Source: Pseudolabrys sp035718275
Lineage (GTDB): Bacteria > Pseudomonadota > Alphaproteobacteria > Rhizobiales > Xanthobacteraceae
Assembly: GCA_035718275.1 (NCBI GenBank)
Contig: DASTHI010000026.1
Location: forward strand, 218,594-282,593
DNA length: 64,000 nucleotides
Direction of reading: 5' to 3'
Positions 50,301 through 58,479 of this stretch are shown piece after piece. The notes beneath the pieces are model-generated. The model saw nothing but the letters and a program-made list of their open reading frames with translations. It did not search any database and had not been told where the DNA came from. The first letter of the stretch is position 1. Every line of letters starts with the position of its first letter. Both the position numbers and the translations under genes were made by a program.

Positions 50301-51185
50301 TTAAGGGACGACGCCCTCGGGAAGATTTTCGGCGTGAGCCGCAATTGCGCCGGCCGTGGTAAACCAGACATGTTCGTCGGCGCGCTTGCGAATTTGCCTG
50401 AGCGCATCCGAGAGGTGCTTGCAACGATGCGGCCAGCCGACGATGTAGGGGTGCAGCGCGATGCCCATGACCAAAGGCCGCTTACTGCATTCCTTTTGCA
50501 TCACTTCGAAGGCATCCAGGATCATCCCTGCAAATTCGGAACCTTCCCGCTTGCGGGCGACGATCTGCGGGATATCGTTCAATTCCTGCGGATACGGCAC
50601 CGACAGAATGCGCCCGTTTCTGGTTTTCATCCAGACGGGCTGGTCATCATGACACCAGTCGAGCAGATAACGGTATCCGGCTTCCTGCAGGAGATCTGGC
50701 GTCATGGGTGATTGCGATATCCAGGGGCCAAGCCAGCCTCGTGGATGCATGCCGGAATGTTTCTCGATGGCGGCCGTTGTCTCCCTTATGAGTTCTCTTT
50801 CCTGATCTTCGCTCAGGCTGCCTTGTCGTTCTGAGTTTGTGCGGCCATGGCCGACCACTTCCGCACCGTTGAAGGCAGCAACTGCCTGCGGCGCGTGTCG
50901 ATACATCTCGGAATTGACGAGGAGGGAAACGGGCAATGCGAGTTCGTTGAACAACTCGGCCAGGCGAAAAACACCGACCCTGTTGCCATAGTCTCGCCAC
51001 GCGTAGTTCAGAACGTCCGGATGGTCGCCTCCGGGGCAAAGCTCGGCGCCAAGACCCTCGCCAAATGAGAACCACTCGAGATTAAGGCCGATGTAGAGCG
51101 CAAGCCGCTTGCCTTCGGGCCAGTCATAGACCGGCCGCTGCGGAATCGCAGAATAGGGGTAGCGCCCATGCACTCTCGTGACCAT
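50301..51185 (-). CDS. Polysaccharide deacetylase family protein (PuuE-like)
   Basis: Encodes 294 residues from ATG 51185, with AGGA nine bases ahead. The NodB-type barrel is of the allantoinase/PuuE branch: RVGVFRLAELFNELALPVSLLV, GAEVVGHGRTNS (the metal-binding His), GWLGPWISQSPMTPDLLQEAGY, and HPYIVGWPHRCKHL near the C-terminus. Enzymes of this branch cleave C-N bonds of cyclic amides or N-acyl groups; the substrate here is not evident. No signal peptide, so it is cytosolic. Confidence 0.87.
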   Translation of the reverse strand: MVTRVHGRYPYSAIPQRPVYDWPEGKRLALYIGLNLEWFSFGEGLGAELCPGGDHPDVLNYAWRDYGNRVGVFRLAELFNELALPVSLLVNSEMYRHAPQAVAAFNGAEVVGHGRTNSERQGSLSEDQERELIRETTAAIEKHSGMHPRGWLGPWISQSPMTPDLLQEAGYRYLLDWCHDDQPVWMKTRNGRILSVPYPQELNDIPQIVARKREGSEFAGMILDAFEVMQKECSKRPLVMGIALHPYIVGWPHRCKHLSDALRQIRKRADEHVWFTTAGAIAAHAENLPEGVVP

Positions 51186-51327
51186 TCCTAAATCCTAGCT
51201 GGCCGCATGCGCGTTTTTCTAGCTTTTCATTTCGTGCCCCGCCTCGTGCTCATTGTCCTGGCCAACCGGTTGGCGGCCTCGGAGCCGCTTGCTATAGGCA
51301 GCAGAGGACCGAGTTGCGGATGTTTCC

Positions 51328-51615
51328 ATGCCTGTTGATACCGATACAGTTCGCCGAATTGCCCACCTTGCCCGCATCGCAGTGGCCGATAAGGAAATCG
51401 AGCACCTCAGGGGCGAGATCAATACGATTCTGGCTTTCGTCGAGCAGCTCAGCGAGGTGAATGTGGAGGGGATTGCCCCGATGACCTCGGTGACGCCGAT
51501 GGCGATGAAGAAACGCGCCGACGTTGTGACAGATGGAAACATCGCGGAAGACATAGTGAGGAATGCACCAATGACCGAAGACAATTTTTTCCTCGTCCCC
51601 AAGGTGGTGGAGTAG
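51328..51615 (+). CDS. gatC: Asp/Glu-tRNA amidotransferase subunit C
   Basis: Encodes 95 residues: MPVDTDTVRRIAHLARIAVA, EINTILAFVEQLSEVNVEG and IAPMTSVTPM are the GatC signature, ending in the normal DNFFLVPKVVE. It wraps around GatA and GatB and stabilises the cytosolic complex that converts Glu-tRNA(Gln) and Asp-tRNA(Asn). gatA follows after a small intervening gene at 51680. Confidence 0.96.
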   Translation: MPVDTDTVRRIAHLARIAVADKEIEHLRGEINTILAFVEQLSEVNVEGIAPMTSVTPMAMKKRADVVTDGNIAEDIVRNAPMTEDNFFLVPKVVE

Positions 51616-51679
51616 CCTGCGCAGCGGCGGAGCCATTGCAAGGTTTCGGACAACCAAATTCCCGGTGATGGTACAAGGC

Positions 51680-51862
51680 ATGTGTATTGCTTGTGAGCTC
51701 GGTTACTGGTCGATGATCGATGCGATCGAGGCGGAACGCGCGGCGGCCAATGACATGGCGCCCGCCAGAGGCGAAGCTCGCTTCATCTGCAGTGATACCG
51801 ATGAATCCGAGCAGACTGCGGGCCCTCAGGTTTCCGGAGACGAGAGCCTCGGCCGTGACTGA
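51680..51862 (+). CDS. Small conserved MCIACEL-type hypothetical overlapping gatA
   Basis: Encodes 60 residues from ATG 51680 (MCIACELGYWSMIDAIEAER). The invariant-looking MCIACEL head with its C-x2-C pair and the tail region ARFICSD... recur in a small Bradyrhizobium family of unknown function. The second half is acidic and disordered. It overlaps the gatA GTG by eight bases, which suggests translational coupling in a gatC-orf-gatA transcript. The C-x2-C plus later C could bind a metal. Confidence 0.7.
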   Translation: MCIACELGYWSMIDAIEAERAAANDMAPARGEARFICSDTDESEQTAGPQVSGDESLGRD

Positions 51863-53327
51863 GTTGACCTCGCTTGAACTGGCCGAAGCGCGCGATGGAC
51901 TGAAGAAGAAATCCTTTTCTGCCGTCGACCTCGCGGCCGCGCACGTATCGGCAATTGAGAAGGCACGCGCGCTCAACGCCTTCGTAATGGAGACACCGGA
52001 TCGCGCGATGGAAATGGCAAGAGCTTCCGATGCCCGCCTTGCTTCGGGAACCATCGGACCTCTTGAAGGACTCCCGATTGCGATCAAGGACATGTTCTGC
52101 ACCGCCGGCGTGCGTTCGACGGCCTGCTCGCGCATTCTCGATAATTTCGTGCCGACATATGAATCGACGGTGACATCCCAGCTGTGGCGCGATGGTGCCG
52201 TACTCCTTGGCAAAACCAACTGCGACGAATTTGCGATGGGATCCTCGAACGAGAGTTCGTATTTCGGTCCCGTTCGCTCGCCATGGCGCCGCCGAGGATC
52301 AAATACACCGTTGACGCCAGGGGGATCATCGGGCGGCTCCGCAGCTGCGGTCGCTGCGCGTCTGTGTCTCGGGGCAACCGGAACCGATACCGGCGGCTCC
52401 ATTCGGCAGCCTGCTGCATTCACCGGGACGGTCGGAATGAAGCCGACCTATGGGCGCTGCTCACGCTGGGGAATCGTTGCCTTCGCATCATCGTTGGATC
52501 AGGCAGGGCCCTTCGCGCGCAGCGTTCGGGATGCCGCAATCCTATTGCGTTCCATGGCGGGGCCAGACCCGAAGGACACCACATGCGCGGATCAAGCGGT
52601 CCCCGACTACGAAGCGGCGATCGGGAGATCGGTAAAGGGGCTGCGCATCGCAATCCCGAAAGAATACCGGCTTGATGGAATGGCGGCTGAAATCGACAAG
52701 ATATGGCAAGATGGCCGGCGCTGGCTCGCGTCGGCAGGTGCCGAGCTCGTCGAAGTGTCGCTTCCGCATACGAAATATGCTTTGCCTGCCTACTACATCG
52801 TCGCTCCAGCCGAGGCCTCCTCCAATCTCGCGCGCTACGATGGCGTACGCTACGGACTTCGGGTGCCGGGCCGCGACATTACTGATATGTACGAATCTAC
52901 GCGCGCCAGTGGCTTCGGCGCGGAAGTGAGACGGCGCGTGATGATCGGGACCTATGTTCTTTCGGCGGGCTATTATGACGCCTATTATTTACGCGCACAG
53001 AGAGTTCGCGCGCTCATAAAAAAGGACTTTGAAGATTGCTTCAAAGCCGGCGTGCACGCGATCTTGACTCCCGCCACTCCGTCCGGAGCCTTCGGACTTG
53101 GCGAGAAGGGAAATGATCCGGTCGAGATGTATCTCAACGACGTATTCACGGTGACGGTAAATATGGCTGGGCTGCCGGGCATTTCCGTTCCGGCCGGTCT
53201 GGACGCGCAAGGACTTCCGCTTGGTCTGCAGTTGATTGGCCGCCCTTTTGACGAGGAAACAGTATTCTCGCTCGCCACCGTCATCGAGGATGCGGCAGGC
53301 AAGTTCAGCCCAGAAAAATGGTGGTAG
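51855..53327 (+). CDS. gatA: Asp/Glu-tRNA amidotransferase subunit A
   Basis: Encodes 490 residues from GTG 51855 (VTELTSLELAEARDGL), giving the family's usual start and length. Amidase-signature landmarks: IAIKDMFCTAGV with the catalytic Lys, TPGGSSGGSAAAVA with cis-Ser, and TDTGGSIRQPAAF with the nucleophilic Ser. It releases ammonia from glutamine for GatB. Start overlaps the upstream small gene by eight bases. Confidence 0.96.
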   Translation: MTELTSLELAEARDGLKKKSFSAVDLAAAHVSAIEKARALNAFVMETPDRAMEMARASDARLASGTIGPLEGLPIAIKDMFCTAGVRSTACSRILDNFVPTYESTVTSQLWRDGAVLLGKTNCDEFAMGSSNESSYFGPVRSPWRRRGSNTPLTPGGSSGGSAAAVAARLCLGATGTDTGGSIRQPAAFTGTVGMKPTYGRCSRWGIVAFASSLDQAGPFARSVRDAAILLRSMAGPDPKDTTCADQAVPDYEAAIGRSVKGLRIAIPKEYRLDGMAAEIDKIWQDGRRWLASAGAELVEVSLPHTKYALPAYYIVAPAEASSNLARYDGVRYGLRVPGRDITDMYESTRASGFGAEVRRRVMIGTYVLSAGYYDAYYLRAQRVRALIKKDFEDCFKAGVHAILTPATPSGAFGLGEKGNDPVEMYLNDVFTVTVNMAGLPGISVPAGLDAQGLPLGLQLIGRPFDEETVFSLATVIEDAAGKFSPEKWW

Positions 53328-53333
53328 GTCGAT

Positions 53334-53489
53334 CTACTTGTCAGTGGTCGTTATCGGCGGGAGATCCTGGTCTCCTTCGACCGTTTTTTTGCCGCCCAAT
53401 TCCCCGCCGCTGAGTATAAAAACAAGAGCGAGGACGGCGACGACGCCACCTACGATGATGCCGAACGTGTGGTCACTTGCGTTTTTCAT
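53334..53489 (-). CDS. Small single-span membrane protein
   Basis: Encodes 51 residues from ATG 53489, with GGGTGGA five bases ahead; ATG 53540 (MGEHQEPRVQARRW) is the in-frame alternative. One membrane segment at residues 10-28 (GIIVGGVVAVLALVFILSG) is followed by a charged tail EGDQDLPPITTTDK. Function is unknown. A perfect EcfG-type sequence lies directly upstream (53501-53526). The stop is close to that of the convergent gatA. Confidence 0.72.
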   Translation of the reverse strand: MKNASDHTFGIIVGGVVAVLALVFILSGGELGGKKTVEGDQDLPPITTTDK

Positions 53490-53500
53490 GACGTCCACCC

Positions 53501-53526
53501 AACGTCTGGCCTGCACGCGTGGTTCC
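53501..53526 (-). promoter_or_regulatory. Possible EcfG-type promoter abutting the small membrane gene
   Basis: Minus-strand GGAAC (53526-53522), 17 bases, CGTT (53504-53501). Perfect consensus, but only 11 bases separate the -10 box from ATG 53489, so the message would be nearly leaderless or the match is by chance. Confidence 0.5.
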
Positions 53527-53771
53527 TGGTGTTCTCCCATGAGCTTAAAATCGGAAAAAATCGTTGCAAAATCTTGGCCGATTGGAGGAAGGGCAACACG
53601 TATATGTGAGCCTAAGTTGCCGAATTGTGTTCCTTCGCTTGTAGAGGCCGACGCGCGGGGCGCCTTGCACAAAGCAGTCGCGAGCGGTTACCCGTATTCG
53701 GCAGCGCCTTTCCGCGCAAATGGCGTATCTCGAATGCGAGCGCCACATATTTCTGACAAGAGCGCGATATT

Positions 53772-55241
53772 ATGACGGCTTTGCCCAATTCTCAAAATCT
53801 CGTGCAAGGTGCCACGGGCAATTGGGAAATCGTCATCGGCATGGAAATACATGCCCAGGTGACGTCTGAATCAAAGTTGTTTTCTGGTGCGTCTACGGAA
53901 TTTGGCGGCGCGCCCAACTCGCACGTGTCTCTTGTTGATGCGGCGATGCCCGGCATGCTCCCGGTTATTAATGAGGAGTGCGTCAGACAGGCCATCCGTA
54001 CCGGCCTCGGCCTCAACGCAAAGATCAATTTGGTATCCGTTTTTGACAGAAAGAATTACTTCTATCCGGATTTGCCGCAGGGCTATCAAATCAGCCAGTA
54101 CAAATCGCCAATCGTCGGAGAGGGCAGCGTGACCGTGGACCTGGATAACGGCGGCACCAGCGTGATTGGCATCGAGCGCGTTCATCTCGAACAGGATGCC
54201 GGCAAGAGCTTGCACGATCGTCATCCGGCCTATTCTTACGTCGATCTTAACCGCTCGGGCGTTGCCTTGATGGAAATCGTATCGAAGCCCGATCTGCGCT
54301 CGGCTGATGAGGCTAAGGCTTTCGTTTCAAAGCTGCGCTCGATCCTGCGCTATCTCGGCACCTGCGACGGCGATATGGAAAAAGGAAACTTGCGCGCCGA
54401 CGTGAACGTGTCGGTCCGGCGTCCCGGGGAGCCATTGGGAACGCGTTGCGAGATTAAGAATGTCAATTCGATCCGTTTTATCGGCCAGGCAATCGAGTAC
54501 GAGGCGCGCCGGCAGATTGGGATCATCGAGGATGGTGGCGCAATCGAGCAGGAGACGCGTCTGTTCGACCCGAATAAGGGCGAGACCCGCTCAATGCGGA
54601 CCAAAGAAGAGGCGCATGATTACCGTTACTTCCCCGATCCGGACCTGCTGCCGCTTGAATTCGACCAGGCCTTTGTCGATGCGATCGCGGCGAAGCTGCC
54701 CGAATTGCCTGACCAGAAGAAGTCCAGGTTCATGCGCGAATTCTCACTTTCCGCCTATGACGCTGGTGTCCTCGTAGCGGAGCGCGAGACAGCCGATTTC
54801 TTCGAAGCGGTTGCGAAAGGCCGTGACGGAAAGGTGGCGGCAAACTGGGTGATTAACGAATTGTTTGGACGGCTGAACAGGGAAGGGAAGACGATCGATG
54901 CGTCTCCCATTTCCGCCGCTCAGCTTGCCAGTATTCTCGATCTGATCAAGGAGGGCACGATTTCGGGCAAGATCGCCAAGGACCTGTTCGAAATCGTGTT
55001 CACCGAGGGCGGCGACCCGCGCAAGATCGTGGAGGCGCGAGGATTGAGGCAAGTCACCGATACGTCGGCGATTGAGAAGATTGTCGATCAGGTCATCGCC
55101 GACAACCCGGAAAAGGTTGCCGATGCACGATCCAATCCGAAAGCGATCGGCTGGTTCGTGGGCCAGGTAATGAAGTCATCGGGCGGAAGAGCCAGCCCCC
55201 AAGCGGTCAATGAGATCCTCAAGCGCAAGCTCGGTCTCTGA
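53772..55241 (+). CDS. gatB: Asp/Glu-tRNA amidotransferase subunit B
   Basis: Encodes 489 residues. GatB/PET112 landmarks are complete: NWEIVIGMEIHAQVTSESKL, LPGMLPVINE-type region (AMPGMLPVINEECV), DRKNYFYPDLPQGYQISQY, DQDAGKSLHD-type (EQDAGKSLHD) and LMEIVSKPDLRSADEA, then the helical YqeY/tail domain ending NEILKRKLGL. It phosphorylates the tRNA-bound Glu or Asp and amidates it with ammonia from GatA. It is separated from gatA by one short minus-strand gene. Confidence 0.97.
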   Translation: MTALPNSQNLVQGATGNWEIVIGMEIHAQVTSESKLFSGASTEFGGAPNSHVSLVDAAMPGMLPVINEECVRQAIRTGLGLNAKINLVSVFDRKNYFYPDLPQGYQISQYKSPIVGEGSVTVDLDNGGTSVIGIERVHLEQDAGKSLHDRHPAYSYVDLNRSGVALMEIVSKPDLRSADEAKAFVSKLRSILRYLGTCDGDMEKGNLRADVNVSVRRPGEPLGTRCEIKNVNSIRFIGQAIEYEARRQIGIIEDGGAIEQETRLFDPNKGETRSMRTKEEAHDYRYFPDPDLLPLEFDQAFVDAIAAKLPELPDQKKSRFMREFSLSAYDAGVLVAERETADFFEAVAKGRDGKVAANWVINELFGRLNREGKTIDASPISAAQLASILDLIKEGTISGKIAKDLFEIVFTEGGDPRKIVEARGLRQVTDTSAIEKIVDQVIADNPEKVADARSNPKAIGWFVGQVMKSSGGRASPQAVNEILKRKLGL

Positions 55242-55807
55242 GGATCGCCTCCCTCCCTCGGTTGTATGACGGCGCCTGGCCGAAAACTTTCCCTTCCGAT
55301 CACGTCGTCGGTCCCTCTGACGGAAATTCGGCGGGTGCTTTCCTCGAATCGCTCCGAATCACTTGGCGCTGATTCGCTCGATTTTGATCGATTTCGCATT
55401 CCGCCGGGTCCCGGTTACGCCCATCTGTGCAAAAAAATTTTGCTTGCATTGAATTGTATGTTTCGAATGGAAACGGGTCCGGCTGTTGCCATCCGAGCGC
55501 GAAAATTTCATCCCAGCATTCGTTTTCCGCGAATTGCTGGGATTAAGAAAATGCTTATTTCACCGCATCTTTTTGCAATCGAAGAACGTGCAGCACGAAT
55601 TCTGTCGCGCTCGTATCAAAGTCGCGAACATCTCTAACCTTTGCGCGACAATGTGGTCAGCGTGCGTTGCACGATGCTCGCATACACACTTCCTTAAGCT
55701 GCAACGCTGTTTTTTTCGTTGTGCTGTAGTAAACCGAATGCAGTGCGTGTCGATTCGCGACGCGTGCTGATGCGACACCGCCATGATACATGGCTAGGAG
55801 GGCAGCA
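55242..55807. other. 566-bp gap after gatB with one conspicuous hairpin
   Basis: No protein gene is convincing; a 123-codon frame at 55266-55637 has unlikely composition and no ribosome site. At 55510-55543 an inverted repeat (arms ATCCCAGCATTCG and CGAATTGCTGGGAT, one bulged T, seven-base loop) forms a 13-bp stem. The region is more AT-rich than its surroundings and could hold a small RNA and the promoter for the 55808 gene. Confidence 0.45.
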
Positions 55808-55879
55808 ATGGCGAAACGTAGGAAGAAGGCAGCGGCGAAAGCAGCGAAGAAGACGAAGCGCCGGAAACGGAAGCTCTAG
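55808..55879 (+). CDS. Very small Lys/Arg/Ala-rich protein (23 residues)
   Basis: ATG 55808 is preceded by AGGAGGG at the ideal distance. The peptide starts MAKRRKKAAAK and ends KRRKRKL; 14 of 23 residues are Lys or Arg and 6 are Ala, with no acidic residue. It resembles the basic tail of histone H1-like proteins, and similar mini-proteins exist in rhizobia. It probably binds nucleic acid, but nothing in the sequence proves it. A long hairpin follows at 56001-56039. Confidence 0.65.
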   Translation: MAKRRKKAAAKAAKKTKRRKRKL

Positions 55880-56000
55880 TCTGACGCGGCTTCCCGATCT
55901 TCGGCCTCACGTGTCGGAGATTGCGTCATACGGGCCGGTGCGCGTCATGGAGTAGCCAGCGCAAGCGGTCGCCCCGCGACGCCCCGGTTCCGGATGACAA

Positions 56001-56039
56001 GAGGGCGTCGGCGAAATTCAAAATTTCACCGACGCCCTC
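56001..56039. repeat. Long near-perfect hairpin (terminator-like) between convergent small genes
   Basis: GAGGGCGTCGGCGAAATT pairs with AATTTCACCGACGCCCTC with one mismatch: an 18-bp arm and a three-base loop. It lies between the plus-strand 23-residue gene and the minus-strand gene ending at 56091, and probably terminates both, although T-runs are weak. Confidence 0.65.
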
Positions 56040-56090
56040 TGTCATTTCGCTTTCAGACGCGTTCACATCAACGCGACAATTGCGACCGTT

Positions 56091-56375
56091 TTACTTTGCT
56101 GCCGCTTTGAGTCTCTTGTTGCAAGCGCTCCAGAATTTTGGCCAGGTCGCCCCCTTTTCCATCTTGCCCGTAGCCTTCGTTTCCTTCCACTCCGCAGCGC
56201 ATTTCTTCTGGCGTTCACGGGCGGCAAGTTGGCCTGCGCTTTGTTGTTTCTTTGGCGCAGCGCTCTTGTCCGGCATGCTGGATTGCTTTTGCGCGGCCGC
56301 GACCGAAATCAAATGCGGCGCCGGCGCCGCCATCAAGCCGGCGGCAAGCACGATAGCAATAGCGACTTTGTACAT
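56091..56375 (-). CDS. Small exported PsiF-like protein
   Basis: Encodes 94 residues from ATG 56375, with AAGGAAAG upstream. Signal peptide residues 1-27; a Lys/Gln/Ser-rich linker; then a compact basic domain ARERQKKCAAEWKETKATGK and WPKFWSACNKRLKAAAK, whose two cysteines probably form a disulfide. The KKCAAEWK...WPKFWSxCNKRLK pattern is frequent in Bradyrhizobium and distantly resembles PsiF repeats; function is unknown. Confidence 0.75.
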   Translation of the reverse strand: MYKVAIAIVLAAGLMAAPAPHLISVAAAQKQSSMPDKSAAPKKQQSAGQLAARERQKKCAAEWKETKATGKMEKGATWPKFWSACNKRLKAAAK

Positions 56376-56596
56376 GAGTTCACTTTCCTTTTTCACTTTC
56401 TTGGCTGAGAGTTCGTCGGCTCTGCGATTGACGCGGCTCACAACCTGCGGAGAAGCATAACCCGCATAAGTTGTAGGCGTCCAGAGACGGATCATCCTGC
56501 GATTGAATGAGGGTCATGCGGCCGGAGCGGTTGCAGTCTACAACCGACCGGCATAGCTCTGGTCACTCGTGTGGGAATCCAGCAATGGAGCACAAC

Positions 56597-57385
56597 ATGG
56601 CGCGCGGCAAGAAAATGCGTTCGGCGGGACGGTCGTCCAGAACGAAGAAAGCAAACAAGACAAGAAAGAACGTGGCGGCAAAACGAGCGCAACCCATCGA
56701 GCTTTACTACTGGCCAACGCCGAATGGGTTCAAGATTTCCATCATGCTGGAAGAATGCCTGCTTCCCTATGTGATGAAGCCGGTCAACATCTCCAAAGGA
56801 GAGCAATTCGATCCTGCATTTCTGAAGATCGCGCCGAACAACCGCATGCCAGCGATCGTTGATCCGAATGGACCTGGCCGGCGCCCAATCTCCATTTTCG
56901 AATCTGGTGCCATTCTCCAGTATCTCGGCCGCAAAACGGGAAAATTCTACCCCGCGGAAGAACGCGCACGTGTCGAAGTGGATCAGTGGCTGTTTTGGCA
57001 GATGGGCGGACTGGGGCCGATGGCTGGTCAGCTCAATCACTTCAAGCACTATGCGCGCGAGAAGCTCGACTACGCGATCAAGCGTTATGAAGATGAAGTG
57101 AACCGGCTCTATGGCGTGATGAATTTGCGGCTGAGGGACCGCGCTTTCCTTGCCGGAAAATACTCGATCGCGGACATGGCCTGCGTCGGGTGGGTCAATC
57201 TCTGGCAGCGCCAGGGCCAGGACATCGAGCAATTCCCGAACTTGAAGCGCTGGCTTGAGGCTGTGAAGGCCCGCCCGGCCGTCAAGCGCGGAATGGAGCT
57301 CGGTCTGGAGCTTCGCAAGGGCATTGATATGAAGGACCCGAATGTTCAGGCGGTCTTGTTCAATCAGCGGGCGCGGGCAGCGTAA
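56597..57385 (+). CDS. Glutathione S-transferase (Nu-class/YghU-like) with basic N-terminal extension
   Basis: Encodes 262 residues from ATG 56597, with GGAG ahead; ATG 56585 is alternative. Residues 1-32 are Lys/Arg-rich (GKKMRSAGRSSRTKKANKTR). The GST thioredoxin domain then begins ELYYWPTPNGFKISIMLEE; the T-P-N-G motif is typical of Nu-class enzymes that bind glutathione disulfide, with NNRMPAIVD and FESGAILQYL for glutathione contacts. The helical domain ends in SIADMACVGWVNLW. Ordinary members start directly at the first strand, so the basic head is an addition. Confidence 0.9.
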   Translation: MARGKKMRSAGRSSRTKKANKTRKNVAAKRAQPIELYYWPTPNGFKISIMLEECLLPYVMKPVNISKGEQFDPAFLKIAPNNRMPAIVDPNGPGRRPISIFESGAILQYLGRKTGKFYPAEERARVEVDQWLFWQMGGLGPMAGQLNHFKHYAREKLDYAIKRYEDEVNRLYGVMNLRLRDRAFLAGKYSIADMACVGWVNLWQRQGQDIEQFPNLKRWLEAVKARPAVKRGMELGLELRKGIDMKDPNVQAVLFNQRARAA

Positions 57386-57415
57386 GATTTATGCGCGATC
57401 GGAGGGTGAGCAAGG

Positions 57416-57844
57416 CTAATTCGTACGCGTCCAGACGTGCGCCTTGCAGATCACCGAAAGTACGCAGCCTTCAACCTTAGCTTTTCCGGCATCCTGCAGG
57501 GTGAGATAGCCTCTGTAGGTTTTCCCATCATCCGCATTGTAGATCAGTCCTGACCACTTGGTTGGGGCCGTGGGTCTCATCCCGCGCACGACTTGCAAGC
57601 CGATGAGCGGGCGAACCCGTTTCGCAGGATCCGGATTTCGTTTGTCCGTCTTCGGCCTTCCGGTGGCCCCATCGATCGGATGATTGAGCCATACCAAAGT
57701 CCCGCAGAGCCTGTTTTCGCCGCAGGCGGAAATGCGAACCTTGGCCCCGCCATCTTCCGACAGCCAATTGCCTTCCGGTGGCGCGGCCGCGGCTACGCTG
57801 ACAAGAAAGCAGAGTACGACGATGCTTGCGCGCCACGAATGCAT
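57416..57844 (-). CDS. DUF2147 family exported protein
   Basis: Encodes 142 residues from ATG 57844. Signal peptide residues 1-21 (ending VAAAAPPEG); the DUF2147 domain follows with GNWLSEDGGAKVRISACG, LCGTLVWLNHP, NPDPAKRVRPLIGLQVVRGM and WSGLIYNADDGKTYRGYLTL. The fold is a lipocalin-like barrel of unknown ligand. Cysteines in SACG, LCGT, GCVLS and VICKA may form disulfides in the periplasm. Confidence 0.9.
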   Translation of the reverse strand: MHSWRASIVVLCFLVSVAAAAPPEGNWLSEDGGAKVRISACGENRLCGTLVWLNHPIDGATGRPKTDKRNPDPAKRVRPLIGLQVVRGMRPTAPTKWSGLIYNADDGKTYRGYLTLQDAGKAKVEGCVLSVICKAHVWTRTN

Positions 57845-58087
57845 GTCGATGTCCAAATCGGCCTCTTGCTTGTTCATAACCAGAAACGCAGCCGGAGCGT
57901 GGCTGGATCGTGGCATGATGATTCCGTGGTTAGTCAGCGTTGAAAGGGATCGGTTAGCGAACCCTCAACGGTGGGGCCTCGCGATCAATTGCGGCGGAAT
58001 TTGCACGCGTTTAGGAAATGGGCAGGTATGCCCAGCATTCCGTTCATTTTCGATTCACTCCCTCATTTAAACTGTCATTCAAATTTT

Positions 58088-58146
58088 ATCCCGAAGATCG
58101 GACCCGTTCGAGCAAATGCATCGAACACAGGGGTCCGTTTCGGGAT
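58088..58146. promoter_or_regulatory. 59-nt three-part stem-loop upstream of the Sel1-like gene
   Basis: Nested complementary arms: ATCCCGAA/TTCGGGAT (outer 8 bp), CGGACCC/GGGTCCG (7 bp) and GTTCGA/TCGAAC (6 bp), with small bulges and a nine-base loop. It lies in the divergent spacer (57845-58178), 20 bases before the GGGGGAG ribosome site of the 58179 gene. No T-run follows. It could be a leader switch, a small RNA or a processing site. The rest of this 334-bp spacer shows nothing recognisable. Confidence 0.5.
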
Positions 58147-58178
58147 GTCCCGATCGAAAAGAAAAAGGGGGAGCAGAG

Positions 58179-58472
58179 ATGATCAACATGGAGAATGGGG
58201 CCGCGGTTGCCGACCCAACCAGCGCCGAGGACTGCTTTGACCTTGGCATGATGTATTCAGCGGGGGCAGGCCTGCCTGTCGATCTCGTGCAGGCGCATAA
58301 GTGGTTCAATATCGCTGCAATGCGCGGCCATCAGGGTGCGGCTCAATTGCGTCGCGAAATTGCGGAGCAGATGAGCGATGCTGAAATCGGGCATGCGCAA
58401 CGCGCTGCGCGGGACTGGTTGAAGGCGAACCCTCAGCCTTCGCTGCAAGCATCGATCCGAGCGGCAGCCTGA
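58179..58472 (+). CDS. Small Sel1-repeat protein
   Basis: Encodes 97 residues from ATG 58179 behind GGGGGAG. One Sel1-like unit, CFDLGMMYSAGAGLPVDLVQ followed by AHKWFNIAAMRGHQGAAQ, then RREIAEQMSDAEIGHAQRAA and WLKANP. Similar one-repeat proteins of about 95 residues are common in Bradyrhizobium. Sel1 repeats mediate protein contacts; the partner is unknown. It is cytosolic and its leader contains a conspicuous stem-loop. Confidence 0.85.
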   Translation: MINMENGAAVADPTSAEDCFDLGMMYSAGAGLPVDLVQAHKWFNIAAMRGHQGAAQLRREIAEQMSDAEIGHAQRAARDWLKANPQPSLQASIRAAA

Positions 58473-58479
58473 CCGACCA

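Noticed and set aside
55266..55637. 123-codon plus-strand frame after gatB
   Set aside because: No ribosome site, protein composition without recognisable pattern, and a hairpin runs through it.
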